A stretch of 64,000 nt of DNA from Mesorhizobium sp. NZP2298 (lineage in GTDB: Bacteria; Pseudomonadota; Alphaproteobacteria; Rhizobiales; Rhizobiaceae): positions 5,592,001 through 5,656,000 of the forward strand of contig NZ_CP033365.1 in NCBI RefSeq assembly GCF_013170825.1, written 5' to 3'. The position numbers and the translations under genes were made by a program. Shown here piece after piece: positions 1 through 9,589 of this stretch (positions are counted from its first letter, which is position 1; the number at the start of each line of letters is the position of its first letter). The notes beneath the pieces are model-generated. The model made no database searches and was not told the DNA's origin. It saw nothing but the letters and a program-made list of their open reading frames with translations.

Positions 1-96
1 TGGCTTGTCCGCGCCAAAAGCCGGCACCTGCATCAGCATGGTTGCGCCGGCCAGCCCGAGCGCCACCTTCCCCAGAAGTCTTCTTGTGATGTTCAC
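1..96 (-). CDS. sugar ABC transporter substrate-binding protein (N-terminus only)
   Basis: Only the first 32 codons are in the window; the gene runs off the left edge. A GTG start at 96-94 is preceded by a good GGAGG ribosome site at 106-110. The peptide starts MNITRRLLGKVALGLAGAT and continues as a typical Sec signal peptide (basic start, hydrophobic core, then AFGA-type cleavage region). It lies 47 bases downstream of the ribose-type permease on the same strand, exactly where the RbsB-like periplasmic binding protein is expected. The assignment comes from position plus signal peptide; the ligand domain is not visible. Confidence 0.7.
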   Translation of the reverse strand, partial: MNITRRLLGKVALGLAGATMLMQVPAFGADKP

Positions 97-143
97 CTTG
101 TTTTCCTCCACTCTGTTGAGCCCAAAATCCTATCCGGCCGAAA

Positions 144-1139
144 CTATCTACGGCCCCTGCCCGACAAGGCAAAGGTGAAGACAAGGGCGACGACCAGAAC
201 CACGCCCTTGACGAAATCCTGCGTGTAGTAAGGCGCGTTCATCATCGTCAGGCCTTGCAGCAGGATGCCGACGAACAGCGCGCCGACAGCGGTGCCGAAG
301 GCGTTCGGCTTGGCGGCGCCAAGCACCGCGTAGCCGATCAGCGCCGCGGCGACCGCATCGAGCAGCAAATTATTACCCGAGGCGATATCGCCGCGTCCAA
401 GCCGAGCCGCGAGCAAAATGCCGCCGATCGAGGCAAAAACTCCTGAAATAACGTAGGCCCAGATCTTGTATGCCTTGACAGGCGCACCGGCGAGTTCAGC
501 GGCGCGCTCATTGGAGCCCACGGCATACATCATGCGACCAAAGCGGGTGTATTCGAGGAAGAACCAGATCACCACGGCCAACACCAGCAGCACGACAACC
601 GACACCGGAATGAGGTTCGGGATGAAGAAGTCGAAGCGGTGGCGGCCGAGTGCCAGGAAGGCGGCGCCGAACTTGCCATTGGCGACCGAACCGTCGGGCA
701 TGGTCATGCCGGTGGCGATCGAGCGGCCCTCGGTCGGAATGCGCTGCAAGCCGACAAGCAGGAACATCATGCCGAGCGTGGCGAGCAGATCCGGCACGCG
801 CATATAGACGATCAGCCAGCCATTGATCAGGCCGACAATGGCGCCGATGAGCAGACAGACGACCACGGCGACGACGGCATTCTGCTCCAGCACCACCATG
901 ACATAGGCAGCTGCCATCATGGCCGATGTGGCGACCGAGCCGATCGACAGGTCGAAGCCGCCGACAACCAGCGTGGCGGTCACACCAAGCGCCAGCACGC
1001 CGGTGATGGCCACGGACTGGAAGATGAAGACGGCACTTTGCGGCGAGACGAAACCGTCGGCCGCGATCGCGAAATAGGCGACGAGCCCGACCAGCAGGAC
1101 GATGAATCCGTAGCGGATTGCGTAGTCGCGAAGCGTCAT
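144..1139 (-). CDS. ribose-type sugar ABC transporter permease (RbsC family)
   Basis: A 331-residue inner-membrane permease of the BPD-transp-2 (RbsC/XylH/AraH) family with about 8-10 hydrophobic helices. Family-typical stretches include GGFDLSIGSV near residue 60 (the RbsC GxDLSVG motif) and AVGSNERAAELAG near 210. It lies between the ATPase gene and the binding-protein gene, in the usual rbsA-rbsC-rbsB type order. The divergent mtnK-mtnA pair suggests 5-methylthioribose as the cargo; this is inference, since family members carry many pentoses and hexoses. Confidence 0.9.
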   Translation of the reverse strand: MTLRDYAIRYGFIVLLVGLVAYFAIAADGFVSPQSAVFIFQSVAITGVLALGVTATLVVGGFDLSIGSVATSAMMAAAYVMVVLEQNAVVAVVVCLLIGAIVGLINGWLIVYMRVPDLLATLGMMFLLVGLQRIPTEGRSIATGMTMPDGSVANGKFGAAFLALGRHRFDFFIPNLIPVSVVVLLVLAVVIWFFLEYTRFGRMMYAVGSNERAAELAGAPVKAYKIWAYVISGVFASIGGILLAARLGRGDIASGNNLLLDAVAAALIGYAVLGAAKPNAFGTAVGALFVGILLQGLTMMNAPYYTQDFVKGVVLVVALVFTFALSGRGRR

Positions 1140-1220
1140 TCAGCGCACCCCGGCGCCGCTGCCCACTTTACCCAACTCGAACCCATAATCTCTCCATTCC
1201 AATTCTATCGACCGTCACGC

Positions 1221-2732
1221 TCAGGCAGCGCTGTGCAGCGGCCCGCCGGCGACCTCGGCCAGCAGGCGATCGAGATCGACTTCGGCGTTGCGGTGTTCGC
1301 CGACGATCGTGTGTTCCGACATCACCAGGATTCGGTCGGCCGTCTCCAGCGCCTCGTCGAGTTCGGTGACGAACAAAAGCGTCGCGCGGCCATGGGCGCT
1401 TGCCCTGAGCTTGGCGGCGATGTCGCGCCTGGCCGAGATATCGACGCCCTGAAACGGCTCGTCGAGGATGAATAGTGCGGCGTTCTGCGCCATCCAGCGG
1501 GCGACCATCACCTTCTGCTGGTTGCCGCCCGACAGTGCCGACATTTCGTCCTTCTCGGAGCGGCAGACGATGCTGAGTTCCTCGATCTGCCGGCGCGCGG
1601 TTGCGCGTTCGAGCCGGCGCTTGAGCACGCTCAGATTCGACATCCGCTTCAGGAACGGCAGGCTGACATTACGCTCGATGTTGAAGCCGCCGACAATGCC
1701 GCTGGTGGCGCGGTCCTTGGCGACGAGGAACACGCCGGCGGCGATCGCATCACCGGCGGATCGCGGCGCGTAGGGCCTACCGTTCATCGTCATCGTACCC
1801 GACAGCGGCTTGCGCACACCGAACAGCGTTTCGGCAAAAGCGGTCTTGCCGACACCGACGAGGCCGGTGATGGCGACGACCTCGCCATCGCCAAGCGTCA
1901 GCGAGATCGGCCTGGCGCCCTGCCCTATACGCAGGCCTTCAACGGTCAGGACCACCTTGGCGGAACTTCTGGCAACGATCTGGTCAAGATGGATCTTGCG
2001 GCCGAGCATGGCATTGACCGCGCCTTCATAATCGAGCGGCTTGGTGTCGAAGACACCTGAAACGATGCCGTCACGCATGGAGACGATGCGATCGGCAAGC
2101 CGCCTGATGTCAGACATGCGGTGCGAGATGTAGAGGATCGCCACGCCCTGTTCGCGAAGCCTGTCGACCAGGGCGAACAACCGGTCGGCTTCGGCGCTGG
2201 AGAGCGAGGAGGTCGGCTCGTCGAGGATCAGCACCTTCGGCTGGTGCGCCAGGGCGCGTGCGATCGCCACCATCTGGCGATCGGCCAGCGAAAGGTCGTT
2301 GACGCGGGCCTTGAGATCGATGGCCAGCCCCATGCGGTCGGCGACGGCCTTGGCCTCGCGGCGCACCCGGGCCGGATTGAACAGGGTCGGTGCGGCCTTC
2401 CCGCTCAGCCTGTCGAGCGTCAGGTTGGTGGCCACGTCGAGGTCGGCCACGACACCGTCATTGATGTTCTGATGCACGGTGACGACGCCGGAGCGGATCG
2501 CTTCCGCCGGCGTGTTCGGCGCGAAGTCCTGCCCGGCAAGCGTCATGGTGCCGCCGCCACGCTCGTAGACGCCGCTGATGATCTTGACGAGGGTGGATTT
2601 GCCGGCGCCGTTGGCGCCCATCAGCACGGTCACTTCGCCGGAATGCAGCTCAAGCGAGATGCCGCCAAGCACCTCGTTGCGGCCAAAGGATTTCCTCAGT
2701 CCCTCTACGCGGAACACGGCATTGCCGACCAT
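1221..2732 (-). CDS. ribose-type sugar ABC transporter ATP-binding protein (RbsA family, duplicated ATPase)
   Basis: A 503-residue fused double ATPase. The first half has Walker A GANGAGKST, signature LSLADRQ and Walker B LILDEP; the second half has GLVGVGKT in place of a perfect Walker A, signature LSGGNQQ and LFILDEP. A degenerate second nucleotide site is normal for RbsA-like proteins. The ATG at 2732 was chosen over an upstream in-frame start at 2792 because a GGAGG site sits just ahead of it and because the earlier start would put coding sequence through the inverted repeat at 2770-2796. It is the first gene of the operon and diverges from mtnK. Confidence 0.92.
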   Translation of the reverse strand: MVGNAVFRVEGLRKSFGRNEVLGGISLELHSGEVTVLMGANGAGKSTLVKIISGVYERGGGTMTLAGQDFAPNTPAEAIRSGVVTVHQNINDGVVADLDVATNLTLDRLSGKAAPTLFNPARVRREAKAVADRMGLAIDLKARVNDLSLADRQMVAIARALAHQPKVLILDEPTSSLSSAEADRLFALVDRLREQGVAILYISHRMSDIRRLADRIVSMRDGIVSGVFDTKPLDYEGAVNAMLGRKIHLDQIVARSSAKVVLTVEGLRIGQGARPISLTLGDGEVVAITGLVGVGKTAFAETLFGVRKPLSGTMTMNGRPYAPRSAGDAIAAGVFLVAKDRATSGIVGGFNIERNVSLPFLKRMSNLSVLKRRLERATARRQIEELSIVCRSEKDEMSALSGGNQQKVMVARWMAQNAALFILDEPFQGVDISARRDIAAKLRASAHGRATLLFVTELDEALETADRILVMSEHTIVGEHRNAEVDLDRLLAEVAGGPLHSAA

Positions 2733-2769
2733 GCGTTCCTCCCTGACCTCGACGCTATGGTCAATATCG

Positions 2770-2796
2770 GCAATTGTCAACACGATTGACAATTGC
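2770..2796. promoter_or_regulatory. perfect 11-bp inverted repeat, probable operator between ABC transporter and mtnK
   Basis: GCAATTGTCAA, five bases, then TTGACAATTGC: the arms are perfect reverse complements. The site is in the 137-bp gap between the divergent starts at 2732 and 2870, so one bound dimer could control both transcripts. Arm length and spacing fit a dimeric helix-turn-helix repressor. The cognate regulator is not obvious; the Lrp-type gene at 5248-5787 is the nearest candidate. Confidence 0.65.
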
Positions 2797-2869
2797 CAGA
2801 CAGCTTCCTAGCTTGGCCCCGCCGCTAAGGCTCCCTTATGATCGGAGCGCACAGGCGGGAGGGAGACGA

Positions 2870-4144
2870 ATGACTGGGAAATTGCCGTTCGAAGCATTGT
2901 CGGTGGAGACGCTTGCAACGCGCCTCGGCACGAACGAGGCACTGTGCGCGAAGATCGGCAAGGACACGACACAATGGAAGGTCCGCGAAGTCGGCGACGG
3001 CAATCTGAACCTGGTGTTCATCGTCGAGGGTGCCGGCGGCGGCGCCATCGTCAAGCAGGCCCTGCCCTATGTCCGGCTGGTCGGCGACAGCTGGCCGCTG
3101 CCGCTGAAGCGTTCCTTCTTTGAGTATCACGCGCTGACCCGTCAGGAGGCGCGCGCGCCGGGCTCGGTGCCGGCGATCTATCATTTCGATCAAGGCCAGG
3201 CGCTGATCATCATGGAGTATCTGGCGCCCCCACACACCATTCTCAGGCGCGCCCTGATCGACGGGCGCCAATTGCCCAACATTGCCAGGGATATCGGCCT
3301 GTTCATGGCTCGGACGCTGTTTCGCGGTTCGGACCTGTCGATGGTGACGAGGGATCGCAAGGCCGATCTGGCGCTGTTCGCCGACAATGTCGACCTCTGC
3401 GACATCACCGAGAACCTGGTGTTCTCCGATCCCTATTTCGACGCCAAGTTGAACCGGCATACCTCGCCGCAACTCGACGGTCTGGTTGCGGACCTGCGTG
3501 CCGACCGCGACCTCAAGGTCGAGGCGCAACGGCTGAAGCACATCTTCGCCGCCAATGCCGAGACGCTGCTGCATGGCGATTTACATTCCGGCTCGATCAT
3601 GGTCACCGACAGTGAGACCAGGATGATCGATCCGGAGTTCGCCTTCTACGGGCCGATGGCCTTCGATGTCGGCATGCTGCTCGCCAATTTCTGGATGTCG
3701 TTCTTCTCGCAGCGTGGCCACGAGGAGAAAGGCAAGCGCGATGCGATGCGCGCCTATCTGCTTGGGGTCACCGCGGAGACATGGGCGGTGTTCCGCGCCG
3801 AGTTCTCGCATTTGTGGCGCAGCGAGCGCACCGGAATGCTCTATCAACAAAGCCTGTTCGAGGATCAGGGCGACAGGCTGGGTGCCGAGCAGGCGCTCGA
3901 CCATGTGCTGCACCAGATCTGGACCGACCTGCTCGGCTTTGCCGGCATCGAGGTGCACCGTCGCATCCTCGGCCTCGCCCACAATGCCGATTTCGAGACC
4001 ATCGCCGACAAGGATCTGCGCGCCTCCTGCGAGGCGAAAGCGCTGAAATTCGGCCGTCACATCGCCGTCAACCGGCGGCGGATACACAGCATCGACGAGG
4101 TCAACAATCTGGCCGCGCTGATCGAACAGGAGAGCAGCATTTGA
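2870..4144 (+). CDS. mtnK: S-methyl-5-thioribose kinase
   Basis: Phosphorylates 5-methylthioribose with ATP to methylthioribose 1-phosphate, the entry step of methionine salvage in organisms that first cleave methylthioadenosine. The 424-residue length fits MtnK. The kinase-fold catalytic motif HGDLHSGS starts near residue 235 and is followed by a [13 protein letters not shown] metal-binding segment that is characteristic of MtnK. The start at 2870 has a GGGAGGGA ribosome site; an upstream in-frame start would extend into the operator region. The gene ends in a 4-base overlap with mtnA, so the two are translationally coupled. Confidence 0.93.
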   Translation: MTGKLPFEALSVETLATRLGTNEALCAKIGKDTTQWKVREVGDGNLNLVFIVEGAGGGAIVKQALPYVRLVGDSWPLPLKRSFFEYHALTRQEARAPGSVPAIYHFDQGQALIIMEYLAPPHTILRRALIDGRQLPNIARDIGLFMARTLFRGSDLSMVTRDRKADLALFADNVDLCDITENLVFSDPYFDAKLNRHTSPQLDGLVADLRADRDLKVEAQRLKHIFAANAETLLHGDLHSGSIMVTDSETRMIDPEFAFYGPMAFDVGMLLANFWMSFFSQRGHEEKGKRDAMRAYLLGVTAETWAVFRAEFSHLWRSERTGMLYQQSLFEDQGDRLGAEQALDHVLHQIWTDLLGFAGIEVHRRILGLAHNADFETIADKDLRASCEAKALKFGRHIAVNRRRIHSIDEVNNLAALIEQESSI

Positions 4145-5235
4145 ACGTCGGCGAGCGCCACTATCGCACCATCTGGCTGAGCGACGACGGACGTTCGGTT
4201 GACATTATCGACCAGCGCTGGCTGCCGCATGATTTCCGCATCGAGACGATCGGCACGGTTTCCGGCATCGCCACCGCCATCCGCGACATGTGGGTGCGCG
4301 GCGCGCCGCTGATCGGCGTCACCGCCGCCTATGGTGTTGCCCTGCAGATGGCCGACGACCCGTCCGACGAAGCGCTCGATGCCGTATGGGAGACGCTGCA
4401 CGAGACACGCCCGACGGCGATCAACCTGCGTTGGGCGCTCGACGAGATGCGGCGCTTCCTCAAGCCGCTGCCAAAAGAACAACGCGCCGAAGCCGCCTAT
4501 CGGCGCGCCAGTGAGATCGCCGACGAGGATGTCGGTCTGAACCGCGCCATTGGCGAGAACGGTCTTGCCGTCATCAAGGCGATCGCGGCACGCAAGCAGC
4601 CGGGTGAGACGGTCAACATCCTGACGCATTGCAACGCCGGCTGGCTGGCCACCGTCGATTACGGTACCGCCACCGCGCCGATCTATCTGGCAACCGAAGC
4701 CGGCATTCCGGTCCACGTCTATGTCGACGAGACCCGCCCGCGCAACCAGGGCGCCCAGCTGACCGCCTGGGAGATGGCCGGCCACGGCGTGCCACACACA
4801 CTGATCGTCGACAATGCAGGCGGCCATCTGATGCAGCGCGGCGCGATCGACATGGTCATTGTCGGCACCGACCGGACCACCGCCGACGGCGATGTCTGCA
4901 ACAAGATCGGCACTTATCTGAAGGCGCTCGCCGCCGCCGATAATGACGTGCCGTTCTATGTCGCGCTGCCCTCGCCGACCATCGACTGGACGGTGCATGA
5001 CGGGCTCAAGGAAATCCCGATCGAGCAGCGCTCGGCCGACGAGGTCTCGCTGGTATGGGGCAAGACCGCCGGCGGCGAGATCGCCCAGGTGCGCATCTCG
5101 CCCGAAGCGACGCCCGCGGCCAATCCAGCCTTCGATGTGACCCCGGCTCGGCTGGTGACCGGGCTGATCACCGAACGCGGCATCGCCAAGGCATCGCGCG
5201 AAGGTCTGAAGGCGATGTTCCCCGAACGGGCGTAG
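4141..5235 (+). CDS. mtnA: S-methyl-5-thioribose-1-phosphate isomerase
   Basis: Converts methylthioribose 1-phosphate to methylthioribulose 1-phosphate. The 364-residue protein has the family motifs: [12 protein letters not shown], the catalytic cysteine in THCNAG (Cys164), [16 protein letters not shown], and the catalytic aspartate in [10 protein letters not shown] (Asp244). The two catalytic residues sit at the same offset from the Bacillus enzyme (Cys160, Asp240). The start is TTG at 4141, inside the end of mtnK (TTGA overlap), with a GGAG upstream; the reading frame is open further upstream but there only shadows mtnK. No mtnB, mtnC, mtnD or mtnE homologue follows in the window. Confidence 0.95.
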   Translation: MNVGERHYRTIWLSDDGRSVDIIDQRWLPHDFRIETIGTVSGIATAIRDMWVRGAPLIGVTAAYGVALQMADDPSDEALDAVWETLHETRPTAINLRWALDEMRRFLKPLPKEQRAEAAYRRASEIADEDVGLNRAIGENGLAVIKAIAARKQPGETVNILTHCNAGWLATVDYGTATAPIYLATEAGIPVHVYVDETRPRNQGAQLTAWEMAGHGVPHTLIVDNAGGHLMQRGAIDMVIVGTDRTTADGDVCNKIGTYLKALAAADNDVPFYVALPSPTIDWTVHDGLKEIPIEQRSADEVSLVWGKTAGGEIAQVRISPEATPAANPAFDVTPARLVTGLITERGIAKASREGLKAMFPERA

Positions 5236-5247
5236 AGCCGATGCCAG

Positions 5248-5787
5248 CTAATACAGCGGCTTGCTCATGTGGTTGGGCGTTGGCCATTGCGTGGTGACGC
5301 CGGGCTGCACTGGGCGTTCGAGATAGGTCGACAGCACCACATAGCTGCGGGTCGAGGTGACGCCGGGCGTTTCGTAGAGGCGAGCGAGCAGGCCTTCCAG
5401 CGCCCTCGTATCTTCGGTGCGGACCTTCAGCAACATGCAGGTGTCGCCGGCGACGGTGTGGATCTCCTCGACTTCCGGATATTGCGAAACCGCCATCAGT
5501 TCCGGGGTCTTGCCCCAGCCCCTGGTGTCGATATGCACGAAGGCCAGCAGTGGCTTCTTCACCGCCTTGGGGTCGATGATCGCGGCTGTGCCGCGAATGG
5601 CGCCGCTGCGCCGAAGGCGCTTGACCCGCTCATGCGCGGCTGGCGGCGAAAGCCCGACCCGATCGCCGAGTTCCGCATAACTGACCGTGGCATCGTCGAC
5701 GAGGACGCCTAATATCTTTCGGTCAATTGCGTCGACATCGCGGGGCGCCGGCGTGTTCCGCGGAATGGTATCTGTTTCTTCATCCAT
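5248..5787 (-). CDS. Lrp/AsnC-family transcriptional regulator
   Basis: A 179-residue regulator. An N-terminal winged helix-turn-helix (about residues 18-75, DAIDRKILGVLVDDATVSYA then GLSPPAAHERVKRL) is followed by a RAM/AsnC ligand-binding domain that senses small metabolites, usually amino acids. The ATG at 5787 was chosen because the HTH then starts at the usual distance; an in-frame start at 5853 would run into the MFS gene. It is convergent with mtnA (12-base gap) and divergent from the MFS gene, so it most likely controls that transporter, as is common for Lrp-type/exporter pairs. Confidence 0.88.
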   Translation of the reverse strand: MDEETDTIPRNTPAPRDVDAIDRKILGVLVDDATVSYAELGDRVGLSPPAAHERVKRLRRSGAIRGTAAIIDPKAVKKPLLAFVHIDTRGWGKTPELMAVSQYPEVEEIHTVAGDTCMLLKVRTEDTRALEGLLARLYETPGVTSTRSYVVLSTYLERPVQPGVTTQWPTPNHMSKPLY

Positions 5788-5820
5788 ATCGACAATCCCA
5801 ATTGCCACAGAATTTAATAC

Positions 5821-5833
5821 GGCCATTATGGCC
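5821..5833. promoter_or_regulatory. short palindrome just ahead of the MFS start codon
   Basis: GGCCAT-T-ATGGCC is a perfect 13-base palindrome with a single central base. It ends two bases before the MFS start at 5836, in the 48-base gap shared with the Lrp-type gene. It could be the Lrp-type regulator's site, but such a short palindrome could also arise by chance. Confidence 0.35.
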
Positions 5834-5835
5834 AT

Positions 5836-7011
5836 ATGTCGAACAGCAATCAAGCTACAGCCCTGCCAACGGGTGCCAGGCCACCCATCCCGGCCCTCGC
5901 CTATCTGTTGACCGGATGCATCGCCGTGATCGGTTCGAATTCATTGGTCCTGGGCCCGATAGCCCCGGCCGTGGCGTCGTCCTTCGCGAGCAGCGTCCCG
6001 GCCGTGATGATCGCAGCGGCCGCCTTTGGCCTCGGGACCTCGGCAAGCGCCCTGTTCCTGGCACGCTATATCGACCGGCTCGGCGCTCGCCGGATGCTGC
6101 AGGGGGCATTGCTGTTGCTGGCCATAGCCCTGGTTGCCAGCGCGGCCGCACCGATACTGATCATGCTGGTCGCGGCCCAGCTCGTCGCCGGTATTGCCGC
6201 CGGCATCGCCATGCCGGCGATCTATGCGAGTTCGGCGGCGATCGCACCGCCCGGCCGCGAAAGCGGGACCATCGGCGTCGTGCTGACCGGATGGACGCTC
6301 AGCATGGTGGCCGGCGTTTCGCTCTCGGCCGTGCTTGCCGATCTCGTGCACTGGCGCGCCGTCTTCGCGGCCGTCGCGGTACTGGCAATGCTGGCGCTGA
6401 CCAGTCTCACGATGACGTCGCTGAGCGGCATCAGGAAGAGCGGCCCGGCCCCGACACCGCTGGCGGCGCTCGGCATTCCCGGCATTGTGCCGCTTCTCAT
6501 CGCCTGCGCAGCCTTCATGACCGCCTTCTACGGTGTCTATGGCTATCTCGGCGATCACCTTCACAGTGGACTGGGCAAGCCGGTGAGCGCCAATGGCTGG
6601 GCAGCCCTTGCCTATGGCATCGGCTTCGGCACGGCTGCTCTCCTCGACGGGGTGATCGATCGCCTGGGCGCTCGCCGCGTCATGCCATTCGCCTATCTTC
6701 TTGTCGCCATCGTCTACGTCGCGATCGCCGCAAGCAGCAACAGTTTCGGCCTGACGCTCGCGATGGTGGCGGTGTGGGGGCTTGCCAATCATTTCGGACT
6801 GAATGTGCTGGTGATGAGTCTTTCGGCGCTCGATCCCTCACGGCGCGGCACGATCATGGGCCTGAACAGCTCGGTGACCTATCTGGCGGTCTTTGTCGGC
6901 ACCACCGGTTTCGGGCCGCTCTATTCCAACTTCGGCTTTGCGGTCTGTGCGATGGTTGCGGCACTGCTGATGCTGGTTGCCGCAGCGGCGGCCGCGTGGC
7001 GCACGCGATAG
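5836..7011 (+). CDS. MFS transporter, probable drug/metabolite exporter
   Basis: A 391-residue major facilitator with about 12 hydrophobic helices and the loop 2-3 motif represented by ARYIDRLGARRM near residue 77 (variant of GxxxDRxGRR). The second half repeats a weaker version, GVIDRLGARRV. It resembles the DHA1/CynX/arabinose-efflux-like group by length and pattern. Its partner is the divergent Lrp-type regulator. Substrate unknown; amino-acid or drug export is the usual role of such pairs. Confidence 0.85.
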   Translation: MSNSNQATALPTGARPPIPALAYLLTGCIAVIGSNSLVLGPIAPAVASSFASSVPAVMIAAAAFGLGTSASALFLARYIDRLGARRMLQGALLLLAIALVASAAAPILIMLVAAQLVAGIAAGIAMPAIYASSAAIAPPGRESGTIGVVLTGWTLSMVAGVSLSAVLADLVHWRAVFAAVAVLAMLALTSLTMTSLSGIRKSGPAPTPLAALGIPGIVPLLIACAAFMTAFYGVYGYLGDHLHSGLGKPVSANGWAALAYGIGFGTAALLDGVIDRLGARRVMPFAYLLVAIVYVAIAASSNSFGLTLAMVAVWGLANHFGLNVLVMSLSALDPSRRGTIMGLNSSVTYLAVFVGTTGFGPLYSNFGFAVCAMVAALLMLVAAAAAAWRTR

Positions 7012-7115
7012 AACGCTTCTTTTACGTGATCGCTCCAGTCGACAGAACGCGATTGGCCACCGGCCTGTCGCCCGGTTGACAGTGGCACCCCTGCCCTCCA
7101 TACAAAGCCCGTTAA

Positions 7116-7845
<730 letters not shown>

Positions 7846-7921
7846 AATCTTCCCGGCTGGGTGGAAATCGCGACAACACCCGGTAGTATTTGCGAGAATA
7901 CCGAGTTCGGGGAGGATGCAG

Positions 7922-8929
7922 GTGCAGACCAAGAAGATCATCAATGACGGCAACCGCGCCGTCGACGAGATGCTCGACGGGATCCTCGCCGCGCATCCTC
8001 GCCACCTCATGAGCGCGGATGGCAGCCCGCGCTCGATCATCGCCCGCGACGGGCCGCGGCCCGGCAAGGTCGGGCTGGTCATCGGCGGCGGCTCCGGCCA
8101 CGAGCCGACCTTTCTCGGCTTTGTCGGCAAGGGACTGGCGGACGCGGCGGCCATCGGCAATGTCTTTGCCTCGCCACCGCCCGATCCGATCCTCGAATGC
8201 GCCAAGGCCGTCAGCGGCGGCGCCGGCGTCCTGTTCATGTACGGCAACTATGCCGGCGACGTGATGAATTTCGACATGGCGGCCGAGATGGCCGCGATGG
8301 ACGACATCGAGGTGCGCACCGTGCTGACCACCGATGACGTCGCCTCGGCACCGCGCGACCAGCGGCAGAAGCGCCGCGGCGTCGCCGGCAACTTCTTCAT
8401 CTTCAAGGCGGCCGGTGCCGCCTGCGACCTCATGCTCTCCCTGGACGAGGTCGAGCGCATCGCGCGCAAGGCCAATGACCACACCTTCACCATGGGCGTG
8501 GCCCTGTCACCCTGCTCGCTGCCGCAGACAAGGCGGCTGAATTTCGAGATCGGCGCCGACGAAATGGAGATCGGCATGGGCATCCATGGCGAACCCGGCA
8601 TCGCCCGCGGCAAGCTTGGAAGCGCCGACGAAATCACCGACGAGATGCTGGACAAGATTTTCGCCGAGATGGCGCCGAAGCGCGGCGACAAGGTCGCGGT
8701 GCTGGTCAACTCGCTCGGCTCGACGCCGCTGATGGAGCTCTACATCATGAACCGCCGGGTCAAGCAGCGGCTCGACGATATCGGCGTTTCGATCCACGCG
8801 ACCTGGGTCGGCAATTACTGCACGTCGCTGGAAATGGCCGGCGCCTCGGTGACGCTTTTTCATCTCGACGAGGAATTGCAGACCATGCTCGACCACCCCT
8901 GCGACTGCGCCATGTTCCGTGCCGGCTGA
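7922..8929 (+). CDS. dhaK: dihydroxyacetone (or tetrulose) kinase, DhaK subunit
   Basis: The substrate-binding subunit that holds the keto-sugar covalently through a histidine. It has GGGSGHEPTFLGFVGKG near residue 55, the family stretch GNYAGDVMNFDMA near 105, and the substrate-binding His222 in GMGIHGEPG. GTG at 7922 is preferred because the GGAGG at 7911-7915 is then six bases away, whereas the ATG at 7916 directly abuts it; the difference is two residues. dhaL follows after 15 bases. No PTS-type DhaM is present, so ATP is the likely donor. Near the erythritol locus, an erythrulose kinase role (LerK/DerK-like) is as plausible as dihydroxyacetone. Confidence 0.9.
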   Translation: MQTKKIINDGNRAVDEMLDGILAAHPRHLMSADGSPRSIIARDGPRPGKVGLVIGGGSGHEPTFLGFVGKGLADAAAIGNVFASPPPDPILECAKAVSGGAGVLFMYGNYAGDVMNFDMAAEMAAMDDIEVRTVLTTDDVASAPRDQRQKRRGVAGNFFIFKAAGAACDLMLSLDEVERIARKANDHTFTMGVALSPCSLPQTRRLNFEIGADEMEIGMGIHGEPGIARGKLGSADEITDEMLDKIFAEMAPKRGDKVAVLVNSLGSTPLMELYIMNRRVKQRLDDIGVSIHATWVGNYCTSLEMAGASVTLFHLDEELQTMLDHPCDCAMFRAG

Positions 8930-8944
8930 CGAAAGAGCGTTCTC

Positions 8945-9589
8945 GTGACCATCGATGCCGCCGACCTGAAAAGAATGTTCGATACGATCGCGGTGGCGAT
9001 CGAGACCGACACGGACAGGCTCTGCCAGCTTGACGGCGTCATTGGCGACGCCGACCACGGCATTGCCATGGCGCTCGGCTTCAACGCCGTGTGCGATGCG
9101 CTGGCCTCGCTCGACCTTGCGGCGATCGAGCCGACGGCGCTGCTCAACACGGCGGCGAAATCGTTCCTGAATGCCGTCGGTGCTTCCTCGGGCCCGCTCT
9201 ATGCGACAGCCTTCATGCGCGCCGCCGCCGCCGCCAAGGGCAAGGCGACGCTGGCGGAGGCGGATTTCATCGCCCTGTTCCAGGCCATGGCGCAAGGCAT
9301 CAAGGATCGCGGCAAGGCGGAGCCGGGCGAGAAGACGATGGTCGATGCCTGGCAGCCGGCGGCGGAAGCCGCCGCCGCGGCCAATCTTGCCGGCAAGAAC
9401 TTGGCCGAGAGCCTCGGGGCAGCACTTGCCGCCGCCGAGTCTGGTGCTGAAGCGACCAAGAACATGATCGCCGCCAAGGGCCGCTCCTCCAGGCTTGGCC
9501 AGCGATCGCTCGGGCATATCGACCCGGGCGCCGCATCGGCCGTTACAGTGATCGGCGCGATACGCAAGAGCCTGACATCGACCCTATAG
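8945..9589 (+). CDS. dhaL: dihydroxyacetone (or tetrulose) kinase, DhaL nucleotide-binding subunit
   Basis: A 214-residue all-helical ADP/ATP-binding subunit. It has the Mg-ligand motif GDADHGIAMALGF near residue 35, GASSGPLYATAFMRAA near 80, and DPGAASAVTVI close to the end. Normal family length is 200-215. The stop codon is interlocked with that of the convergent autotransporter: the hexamer CTATAG at 9584-9589 supplies both stops. Partner of the upstream dhaK; together they phosphorylate a small ketose. Confidence 0.9.
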   Translation: MTIDAADLKRMFDTIAVAIETDTDRLCQLDGVIGDADHGIAMALGFNAVCDALASLDLAAIEPTALLNTAAKSFLNAVGASSGPLYATAFMRAAAAAKGKATLAEADFIALFQAMAQGIKDRGKAEPGEKTMVDAWQPAAEAAAAANLAGKNLAESLGAALAAAESGAEATKNMIAAKGRSSRLGQRSLGHIDPGAASAVTVIGAIRKSLTSTL

